The position numbers and the translations under genes were made by a program. Positions 1 to 4,850 of a stretch of DNA of 5,170 bases are shown one piece after another. Numbering within the stretch: position 1 is the stretch's first letter; each line of letters begins with the position of its first letter. The stretch is taken from contig CAZLGJ010000162.1 in the NCBI GenBank assembly GCA_964559075.1, positions 1 to 5,170 on the forward strand, written 5' to 3'. The notes under the pieces are model-generated. The model saw only the letters and a list, made by a program, of their open reading frames with translations, made no database searches and was not told the DNA's origin. This DNA comes from Opacimonas sp964559075 (GTDB lineage: Bacteria > Pseudomonadota > Gammaproteobacteria > Enterobacterales > Alteromonadaceae).

Positions 1-42
1 TCACGCCGGGGGTCGCGGGGTCGAGTCCCGTCCACTCCGCCA
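1..42 (+). tRNA. tRNA-Asp, 3' half (cut by left edge)
   Basis: This is the 3' part of a tRNA that carries aspartate to the ribosome. The window opens at the last two anticodon bases (TC, consistent with GTC). A37, C38, the 3' anticodon stem GCCGG (5-9) and a five-base variable loop GGGTC (10-14) follow. The T stem is GCGGG (15-19) paired with CCCGT (27-31). The acceptor 3' strand is CCACTCC (32-38), with discriminator G39 and an encoded CCA at 40-42. The variable loop, T stem and G discriminator match E. coli tRNA-Asp as I recall it. The T loop reads GTCGAGT (20-26), so position 54 is G instead of the nearly universal T. A run of five T follows the CCA (43-47) and may help termination. The 5' half is outside the window, so cloverleaf pairing of the acceptor and anticodon stems cannot be checked. 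Confidence 0.9.
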
Positions 43-45
43 TTT

Positions 46-393
46 TTATTCAGATATCTTAGCCTTGCGCATGCACTCATCCAGTTTATAGAAATACTTT
101 TCGCTGCGTTTTGTGGCTCTAATATACTTAATTCTTTTATCGTTTTGATCCGTTTCTAGCCAGATCATATCTTTCGCTATCAGCTGCTTTAGACGACGGT
201 GCACCGTGCGTTCAGAGACACCCGGCAGCATCTTGGCAAAATCGGTAATGATTACCTGCATATCACTATGCCAAAAGCCTGCGCACAGATTGATGATGCG
301 TTCTTCAACAGCGTCAAGTTGTGGGAACAGTGGGAGGTCTTTGAGCGCTTGTGACAGTTGTAAAAAACGGAGGTAAGTCAGCTTTTTTTTCAT
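46..393 (-). CDS. winged helix-turn-helix transcriptional regulator (MarR-like fold), 115 aa
   Basis: This is a small, probably cytoplasmic DNA-binding protein. After a hydrophobic N-terminal helix (about residues 5-20), residues 27-77 look like a winged-helix core. The likely recognition helix lies in VSERTVHRRLKQLIAKDMI (59-77), and the charged wing TDQNDKRIKY (81-90) follows. The C-terminal residues 95-112 are probably a helix, perhaps for dimerisation. The ATG at 391-393 is chosen because AAGGAA lies 10 bases upstream (404-409). The frame stays open to 531, but that extension of 46 residues runs through the divergent promoter region and past the start of the neighbouring gene. The gene ends three bases from the tRNA-Asp 3' end, in the opposite direction. 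It is divergent from the SprT-like gene, an arrangement typical of a regulator that controls itself and its neighbour. The ligand and targets are unknown, and no effector domain is visible. The fold is confident; the family name is tentative. Confidence 0.75.
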   Translation of the reverse strand: MKKKLTYLRFLQLSQALKDLPLFPQLDAVEERIINLCAGFWHSDMQVIITDFAKMLPGVSERTVHRRLKQLIAKDMIWLETDQNDKRIKYIRATKRSEKYFYKLDECMRKAKISE

Positions 394-420
394 TAGTGGG
401 CATTTCCTTCTTGCATTATT

Positions 421-429
421 TGCTATATT
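421..429 (+). promoter_or_regulatory. candidate extended -10 promoter for the SprT-like gene
   Basis: TGC-TATATT is an extended -10 element with five of six bases matching TATAAT. It would give a transcript start near 436 and a leader of roughly 45 bases before the ATG at 480. No good -35 box is seen at the right distance, which extended -10 promoters can tolerate. This is a prediction from consensus only. Confidence 0.35.
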
Positions 430-449
430 ACCAAAATTACAGATAGATA

Positions 450-459
450 CGTCTAGACG
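450..459. promoter_or_regulatory. perfect 10-bp palindrome, candidate operator
   Basis: CGTCTAGACG is a perfect inverted repeat in the 86-bp spacer between the divergent winged-helix regulator and the SprT-like gene. It lies just downstream of the candidate plus-strand transcript start and upstream of the regulator gene. This is where a dimeric winged-helix protein could control both genes. The assignment rests on symmetry and position only. A 10-bp palindrome is shorter than most MarR-type operators. Confidence 0.35.
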
Positions 460-479
460 CCTAATCACTGAATAACCGT

Positions 480-1157
480 ATGAATGCTGAAGATGGAAAG
501 ATAATTGCCGCATTGCTAGTAAACACTGCACAAGGGCTACTCTCAGAGTTTGATGCTGCCAGTCTTACGCGCTACCCCGTGACATTTCGAGCAGGTTCGG
601 GCAAAGCCACATACTTTAAGGCCTCACGTGTATCTGGTTGGTCACTCAGTGAGGTGCTTATCATCACGATTGGTGCTGGCATGGTGATTGATAAGGCGAA
701 CTCACGCGAGCACGCGAGTCGATGGCGTACAGGCAAAGAGATCTTATCGCGTGGGTATTGGCAGGGTGAACTGACATTACAATCTGTATTAGTCCATACT
801 GTAATGCATGAATACGCGCACTACCATCAGTATATTAAAGGTTTGCGCCGTCCAGGGAGCGTGCATGATGACGGGTTTTATCAGTGCTTGGACGCGCTTT
901 ATGCTAGCGCACTACCGCAACAGTTAATGCAGGCGTTGACTGAGCATCTCGATTTTGCGCAATTATCTTTTGCAAACACTGATAACGATCCTGTAGACGT
1001 ACCTACCGCGGTGCAGGGGGATGAGGTTTTGTTCACTTATAAAAATCAGCATTTGTGGGCAAGGATTGTGCGAGTGAATCGCACACGCTACACGGTTCGC
1101 TTGGCTTGCGATAGCATGATGTATGTGCCCAAGGGACAAATATTAGCCGTGCGCTAA
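480..1157 (+). CDS. SprT-like zinc metalloprotease with C-terminal SH3/Tudor-like domain, 225 aa
   Basis: This is a probable zinc-dependent peptidase of the SprT-like group. Residues 110-114 are HEYAH, the HExxH motif, with H110 and H114 as zinc ligands and E111 as catalytic base. A third histidine, H129 in VHDDGF, follows 15 residues after H114, as in SprT-type proteins where a histidine on the next helix completes the site. The upstream segment (about 33-100) is rich in beta-strand-like stretches and contains SGWSLSEVLIITIG. The C-terminal 48 residues (178-225) look like a small SH3- or Tudor-like barrel, with alternating strands around VQGDEVLFTY, HLWARIVRVN and RYTVRLA. E. coli SprT is about 165 residues, so this tail is extra. 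No signal peptide or membrane segment is seen. The ATG at 480 has no clear Shine-Dalgarno site; a TTG at 513 is an alternative, also weakly supported. It is divergent from the regulator and convergent with the DUF2721 gene. Substrate unknown. Confidence 0.8.
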   Translation: MNAEDGKIIAALLVNTAQGLLSEFDAASLTRYPVTFRAGSGKATYFKASRVSGWSLSEVLIITIGAGMVIDKANSREHASRWRTGKEILSRGYWQGELTLQSVLVHTVMHEYAHYHQYIKGLRRPGSVHDDGFYQCLDALYASALPQQLMQALTEHLDFAQLSFANTDNDPVDVPTAVQGDEVLFTYKNQHLWARIVRVNRTRYTVRLACDSMMYVPKGQILAVR

Positions 1158-1176
1158 GGACGTGCTGTTAGAGTAA

Positions 1177-1623
1177 TTACTTGGATTTTGGAATTTTTAG
1201 CGTCGCACTGGCAATACTCACCTCGATAAAAAAGCTCACCATACCCGCTGTTATTGCGGTTAAGCTCATCGCAAATAACAACAATACCCCTTTGTCTAAG
1301 GGCGAGGTCACCATACCGTTGACGAGTAACAGCACTACCGTAATGCAAATTAGGATGGCGGCGGCCGTGACTGAGTTAATGGCATAGTTTGAAAAGCGCA
1401 TGCGTCTGCGCAGTGCGTCAAGCTCGTACTGTTGCGCCTCGTTAAACCGCTCAATCTCGCCGCTAGCTTGTTTTTCTTCATACCATCTGGCTCGGTCAAT
1501 AATACGCGCTAGGCGACCTGTCATGACATTGAGCATGGTGCCGATACCGACTAACAAAAACACCGGTACAAGAGAGAGCTGAATTAATTGCGATGCCAGA
1601 TTATTATCAATGTGGATCTCCAC
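1177..1623 (-). CDS. DUF2721 family inner-membrane protein, 148 aa
   Basis: This small integral membrane protein of unknown function resembles the DUF2721 family. The family-like N-terminal signature is IQLSLVPVFLLVGIGTMLNV (14-33), followed directly by GRLARIIDRARWYEE (36-50), the conserved basic RLaRIxDRxR stretch. Three hydrophobic segments are visible: about 12-33, 82-103 and 112-136. A charged, probably helical loop (38-78) with many Arg and Glu joins the first two. The start is placed at a GTG (1621-1623) because AGGAG (1630-1634) sits six bases upstream. An in-frame ATG at 1668 would add 15 residues, but it lies in the loop of the terminator hairpin and has no ribosome-binding site. 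The gene is convergent with the SprT-like gene, 19 bp apart. It lies downstream of the glucosidase in the same direction but is separated from it by that terminator. The family call is from memory of its pattern. Confidence 0.8.
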   Translation of the reverse strand: MEIHIDNNLASQLIQLSLVPVFLLVGIGTMLNVMTGRLARIIDRARWYEEKQASGEIERFNEAQQYELDALRRRMRFSNYAINSVTAAAILICITVVLLLVNGMVTSPLDKGVLLLFAMSLTAITAGMVSFFIEVSIASATLKIPKSK

Positions 1624-1629
1624 TAACGA

Positions 1630-1634
1630 CTCCT
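1630..1634 (-). promoter_or_regulatory. ribosome binding site that fixes the DUF2721 start
   Basis: AGGAG on the minus strand lies six bases before the GTG at 1621-1623. It is the only good Shine-Dalgarno match near any in-frame start of this gene, so it decides for the 148-residue form over the 163-residue form that begins at 1668. Confidence 0.7.
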
Positions 1635-1651
1635 GTGAATACTCATGAAAT

Positions 1652-1678
1652 AAAAAACGCGCAATCATAGATTGCGCG
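1652..1678 (-). terminator. Rho-independent terminator of the GH13 glucosidase gene
   Basis: Read on the minus strand, a perfect 9-bp stem (CGCGCAATC, 1670-1678, with GATTGCGCG, 1658-1666) encloses a 3-base loop and is followed by six T (1652-1657). It begins 44 bases after the glucosidase stop codon. No T run follows the stem on the plus strand, so it acts in one direction. It lies about 30 bases upstream of the DUF2721 start. That gene therefore needs read-through or a promoter overlapping this region. Confidence 0.88.
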
Positions 1679-1722
1679 CTTGATTAGTAAGTGATGGCTG
1701 GCTGTTAGTCAGCGCAGTCCAC

Positions 1723-3411
1723 TTATTTTACTTTAAATATGACCGCTTGATAGGGTGCTAAGGTTATTTGACCGTCAGCCACAGCAACGCTAGCCATATT
1801 ATTAATTAATACTGGGATATCAGCAAGCAATACCTCAGACACATTATTAGTCACGGCTGTATCAGAGAAGTTAAGGCAGACTAATAACTGCTCATCATCA
1901 AGCGTGCGGGTAAAGATGTAGCTTTGCTCGTCTTCTGGGTGTAATAACGCATACTCACCGTAGACTAGGGTCAAGTTGGCTTTGCGCAGCGCGGCCATCT
2001 CTCTGAAGTAGTTGAGCTCCGAATCAGGATCGTCCTGTTGCGCGGCAACATTCACTTCAGTGTAGTTCGGGTTGACTTGTAGCCAAGGTGTGCCAGTGGT
2101 AAAGCCACCATGCTCAGAATTATCCCACTGCACAGGCGTGCGTGCATTGTCGCGTGCACATAGCTTATGAGAAGCCATAAACGCATCCAAATCGCCGCCT
2201 TCTTGCTTGGTAAGTTCATACCAGTTTAGGGTCATCAAATCGCGATAATCTTTGATGTTGTCAAACTTGATATTCGACATACCAATCTCGTCACCCATAT
2301 AGTAGTAAGGGGTACCGCGCATCGATAGCAAATAAGTTGTGAGCATTTTAGACGCATTGCGACGGTGCTCTGGCGCATCCGATGCCCAGCGTGTAACCAT
2401 ACGAGGGAAGTCGTGGTTGCCAAAATACACAGTGCCCCAGCCTTTTTCGTTAAAGACCGCGTCCCACTCCGACATGACTTGCTTAAACTTGACGACGTTC
2501 TGGAAATCATCGTTGATGATAAAGCGATCGCCCACACCGATGCTTTGGTGATCAAAGTGGTAATTCATGTTGAGCTCTTGGCGATCTTCAGCAACCAAAT
2601 CCAACACGTTGTCTGTGTGCGTTCCTGGGCCTTCTGCTACCGTCATGCAATCGTAGTGTTGCAGCACTTCGCGATTCATTTCATGCAAATATTCGTGCAG
2701 ACGAGGGCCTTGCGCATACATGTCAATCATGGCTTGGCCTTGATACTCTTCTGGGAATTCAGGGTAGCCATCATGTTTGGAGATGAAAGTGATTACGTCC
2801 ATGCGGAAACCGTCGATGCCTTTTTTGAACCAGTAGTGCATCATGTCGTAAATTTCAGCGCGTAACTTAGGATTTTCCCAATTCAGATCAGGTTGTTTCA
2901 CTGCAAAATAATGCAGGTAGTAAGAATCTGTGGCTTCGTTATAACGCCATGCGCTGGCATCAGGGGCAAAGTAGCTCCAACGACGCGGCGGCGTGCCTTT
3001 TTCTGCTGGCCACCAGTGGAAGTAATCATAATACGGGTTATCGCGTGATTGTTTGGCCTGTTGGAACCAGAAGTGCTCGTCTGAGCAATGGTTGACTACC
3101 AAGTCCATAACGACTTTGAGACCGCGCTCATGCATGCCAGCGAGCAATTCTTCAAAATCATCCATGTCGCCAAATTCAGACATGATGTTGCGATAATCTG
3201 AGATATCGTAGCCGTTATCGTCGTTAGGGGATTGGTATACAGGGTTGAGCCAAATAACGTCAACACCCAGTGACTTAATATAGTCTAAGCGATTGATGAT
3301 ACCACGAAGATCACCCACACCATCGCCGTTACTGTCTTGAAATGAGCGGGGATAAATTTGATACACAATGGCTTCTTTCCACCATTCGCGTTGCATATTG
3401 GATATGAGCAT
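1723..3411 (-). CDS. GH13 alpha-glucosidase, probably oligo-1,6-glucosidase type, 562 aa
   Basis: This is a glycoside hydrolase of family 13 that should release glucose from the non-reducing end of short alpha-glucosides with retention of configuration. There is no signal peptide, so it probably acts in the cytoplasm on imported sugars. A calcium-site-like loop DSNGDGVGD is at 26-34. Conserved regions are I, MDLVVNH (102-108); II, GFRMDV (201-206) with nucleophile D205; III, VAEGPG (258-263) with acid/base E260; IV, GNHDFPR (331-337) with D334. QPDLN (173-177) and ARTPVQWD (423-430) are typical of the oligo-1,6-glucosidase group. Val206, directly after the nucleophile, is the residue associated with alpha-1,6 rather than alpha-1,4 preference. 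The barrel with its inserted B domain runs to about 475, and a C-terminal beta-sandwich fills about 483-562. Length fits the family (about 560). GAGGT (3422-3426) lies 10 bases before the ATG. Trehalose-6-phosphate hydrolase is the main alternative, but no trehalose genes are nearby. Confidence 0.93.
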   Translation of the reverse strand: MLISNMQREWWKEAIVYQIYPRSFQDSNGDGVGDLRGIINRLDYIKSLGVDVIWLNPVYQSPNDDNGYDISDYRNIMSEFGDMDDFEELLAGMHERGLKVVMDLVVNHCSDEHFWFQQAKQSRDNPYYDYFHWWPAEKGTPPRRWSYFAPDASAWRYNEATDSYYLHYFAVKQPDLNWENPKLRAEIYDMMHYWFKKGIDGFRMDVITFISKHDGYPEFPEEYQGQAMIDMYAQGPRLHEYLHEMNREVLQHYDCMTVAEGPGTHTDNVLDLVAEDRQELNMNYHFDHQSIGVGDRFIINDDFQNVVKFKQVMSEWDAVFNEKGWGTVYFGNHDFPRMVTRWASDAPEHRRNASKMLTTYLLSMRGTPYYYMGDEIGMSNIKFDNIKDYRDLMTLNWYELTKQEGGDLDAFMASHKLCARDNARTPVQWDNSEHGGFTTGTPWLQVNPNYTEVNVAAQQDDPDSELNYFREMAALRKANLTLVYGEYALLHPEDEQSYIFTRTLDDEQLLVCLNFSDTAVTNNVSEVLLADIPVLINNMASVAVADGQITLAPYQAVIFKVK

Positions 3412-3466
3412 GTTCGTTGCTACCTCGTTCTAAAATTCGCTAATCGGGGCACTTACAACGACGTGT

Positions 3467-3494
3467 TAAATAGATGTTATAAATGCACTCTCAA
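3467..3494 (-). promoter_or_regulatory. candidate promoter of the glucosidase gene
   Basis: On the minus strand TTGAGA (3489-3494, five of six bases matching the -35 consensus) is followed after 16 bases by TATTTA (3467-3472, a poor -10). TATAAC (3476-3481) is a better -10 but lacks a good -35 at the right distance. Either choice puts the promoter beside or inside the inverted repeat at 3484-3523, so that repeat could act as an operator. Prediction from consensus only. Confidence 0.3.
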
Positions 3495-3523
3495 AAGTTT
3501 AAACTTAATCGTTTAAGAGTGCA
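3484..3523. repeat. nested inverted and direct repeats upstream of the glucosidase
   Basis: The outer arms TGCACTCT (3484-3491) and AGAGTGCA (3516-3523) are perfect 8-bp inverted repeats; three more A-T pairs follow inward after one mismatch. Inside lie a perfect palindrome GTTTAAAC (3497-3504) and an imperfect palindrome CTTAATCGTTTAAG (3504-3517) centred on CG, the form of many LacI/GalR-type operators. GTTTAA occurs twice as a direct repeat (3497 and 3511). The element is 26 bases past the stop of the upstream minus-strand gene and about 70 bases before the glucosidase ATG. It could be an operator, a weak terminator for the upstream gene (the minus strand continues TTTAT after the stem), or both. 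Confidence 0.5.
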
Positions 3524-3549
3524 ATTTATTTAGGCTGTGTGAAGTAAAT

Positions 3550-3990
3550 TTATTGTAACAATGAGGTGCCCGATGCCATCATGTGGGCGTCGGGCAGCAA
3601 CGAAACGACGGCCTCGATTTTTTCCAAATACGTATAAGGAATAACCTCTGACACTAAGGGAGAGTTATCGGCTTGGCCGACGGGAACTGCTGATGCTGAA
3701 ATACCGTGAGGCATCACTGTCATGACTCCTGATGAAATGGGCACGGCATGTTCGCCAAACCAGGCGATTAAATCTTCAATGACGTTATTGTCGGTTTGTA
3801 CGATAGGTTCATCAGCACGGATAAAGACACCGGTGAACTCAATAGAGGTGCTCACCGCGTCGTGCAACACCAACGCCTGACGAATCGCTTGGATCCGTGC
3901 TTTTGTCTCCTCGTTAAGCACTAAGAGCGCAAACATATTGGGTTGGTCATGCGGCGCCAATAAGGGCGCAAAATAAAAAGTAGAAGCCAT
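3550..3990 (-). CDS. hypothetical protein, 146 aa
   Basis: I do not recognise this protein. It has no signal peptide, no membrane segment and no catalytic motif that I can identify. The N-terminus (MASTFYFAPLLAPHDQPNMF) is hydrophobic but interrupted by prolines and charges. Residues 27-42 (EETKARIQAIRQALVL) and 68-82 look helical. The middle (86-105) is rich in Gly, Ser and Val, and 113-134 is mixed. There is no cysteine after this start. The ATG at 3988-3990 is preceded by AGGA (3999-4002) at a spacing of eight bases. The upstream in-frame ATG at 3999 overlaps that Shine-Dalgarno and would add only three residues. Codon usage resembles the neighbours. The gene is divergent from lolD and lies upstream of the glucosidase in the same direction, with the repeat element between them, so it is probably its own unit. 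Its reality rests on the unbroken frame, the ribosome-binding site and the fit between flanking genes. Confidence 0.65.
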   Translation of the reverse strand: MASTFYFAPLLAPHDQPNMFALLVLNEETKARIQAIRQALVLHDAVSTSIEFTGVFIRADEPIVQTDNNVIEDLIAWFGEHAVPISSGVMTVMPHGISASAVPVGQADNSPLVSEVIPYTYLEKIEAVVSLLPDAHMMASGTSLLQ

Positions 3991-4074
3991 ACAACACATC
4001 CTGACATTTTCACAATTGCTGCTGAGTCTAACAAAATCATGTGGGGAACTGGCGAAAAAATCGCGACATCTATA

Positions 4075-4095
4075 ATTGATTGTTTTTTCATCAAT
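4075..4095. repeat. inverted repeat ATTGAT-N9-ATCAAT in the divergent spacer
   Basis: Two 6-bp arms, ATTGAT (4075-4080) and ATCAAT (4090-4095), flank a nine-base spacer containing a run of six T. The left arm overlaps the candidate -35 box of lolD. It could be a regulator site or a chance product of AT-rich sequence. Confidence 0.3.
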
Positions 4096-4103
4096 AATAA
4101 AAT
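4076..4103 (+). promoter_or_regulatory. candidate lolD promoter
   Basis: TTGATT (4076-4081) is separated by 16 bases from TAAAAT (4098-4103), giving a leader of about 70 bases before the lolD ATG. A second possible -10, GATAAT (4135-4140), lies nearer to the gene but has no clear -35. The spacer from 4003 to 4178 is AT-rich and probably also holds the promoter of the divergent gene. Prediction from consensus only. Confidence 0.3.
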
Positions 4104-4178
4104 CAAACAGTTAGTGTTAATTAGCAATGTGTTTGATAATATGAATAGGTGTCCAAAAACGGTTAAAAATGCATCAAT

Positions 4179-4850
4179 ATGCTCGAATGTATCAATCTTT
4201 CACATACTTATCACGATGGTGAGAATGACGTAAATGTCTTAAAAAACGTTAACTTGGCAGTGAAAGAGGGCGAGTCTGTCGCGATTATCGGCTCATCTGG
4301 GTCTGGAAAGAGCACCTTGTTGCACTTGCTTGGCAGTTTGGATACGCCGAGCGAAGGTCAGATATTGTTTGCCGGACAGGATATATCTGGTTATTCCTCA
4401 AGTCAGCTAGCGCGTTTGCGCAATCAACAAATGGGCTTTATTTATCAATTCCACCATCTGTTACCTGAGTTTAGCGCCTTAGAGAATGTGGCCATGCCGC
4501 TGCTGATCCAAGGTCAGACGTCGGCACAAGCCAATGCCGAGGCTGCCGTGTGGTTGGAGAAAGTGGCGCTGGCGCATCGTGCTAATCATTATCCGGAACA
4601 GCTTTCCGGAGGCGAGAGGCAGCGGGTGGCGATTGCTCGTGCGATGATAACCCGTCCGCAGCTCATACTGGCCGATGAACCCACGGGAAATCTCGATGAG
4701 CAAACTGGGCAAATGGTGTTTGATTTGTTACTTCAGCTGCAGCAGTCAGCTCGCACGGCATTGGTGATTGTCACCCACGATTTGCAGCTTGCGCAGCAGT
4801 TAGACAGCCGCTATCGCATCAGCCAGGGAACGCTTGCCCCATGCGCTTAG
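4179..4850 (+). CDS. lolD: lipoprotein-releasing system ATP-binding protein LolD
   Basis: This is the ATPase of the LolCDE complex, which uses ATP at the cytoplasmic face of the inner membrane to release mature lipoproteins to the carrier LolA. All ABC motifs are present: Walker A GSSGSGKST (38-46), Q-loop Q90, signature LSGGERQ (142-148), Walker B LILADE (162-167), D-loop NLDE (171-174) and H-loop H200. The stretch FIYQFHHLLPEF (87-98) is characteristic of LolD rather than other ABC ATPases. Length is 223 residues against 233 in E. coli; the C-terminus is shorter. The only in-frame ATG after a TAA at 4164-4166 is at 4179. No Shine-Dalgarno is visible at the usual distance, which is unusual for an essential gene. 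Another ATG at 4169 opens a 17-codon frame overlapping the start. The gene overlaps the next gene by ten bases, indicating translational coupling. In E. coli lolC lies directly upstream, but here that position is taken by a divergent unrelated gene. Confidence 0.95.
   Translation: MLECINLSHTYHDGENDVNVLKNVNLAVKEGESVAIIGSSGSGKSTLLHLLGSLDTPSEGQILFAGQDISGYSSSQLARLRNQQMGFIYQFHHLLPEFSALENVAMPLLIQGQTSAQANAEAAVWLEKVALAHRANHYPEQLSGGERQRVAIARAMITRPQLILADEPTGNLDEQTGQMVFDLLLQLQQSARTALVIVTHDLQLAQQLDSRYRISQGTLAPCA

Noticed and set aside
1..42. tRNA 3' end as an attachment site of an integrated element
   Set aside because: No integrase and no second copy of the 3' end is seen in the window, so only adjacency supports it.
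394..531. N-terminal extension of 46 residues on the winged-helix regulator
   Set aside because: It crosses the divergent promoter region and the neighbouring start, has no ribosome-binding site, and does not look like part of the fold. The ATG at 393 has AAGGAA upstream.
703..718. Tandem 8-bp repeat CACGCGAG x2
   Set aside because: It lies inside the SprT-like coding frame, has only two copies and is not a multiple of three long, so it is probably chance.
1181..1582. Two short plus-strand open frames opposite the DUF2721 gene
   Set aside because: They are antisense shadows of a recognisable membrane protein and have no supporting start sites.
2365..2865. Open frame of 166 codons on the plus strand
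   Set aside because: It lies fully antisense to the well-supported GH13 gene and gives a low-complexity, His/Val-rich product with no recognisable domain.
4169..4222. Short 17-codon frame overlapping the lolD start as an upstream peptide or a lolD frameshift
   Set aside because: The lolD frame matches the family from its first residues, so no frameshift is needed. The short frame also lacks a ribosome-binding site, so I list it only as a possible translational effect.
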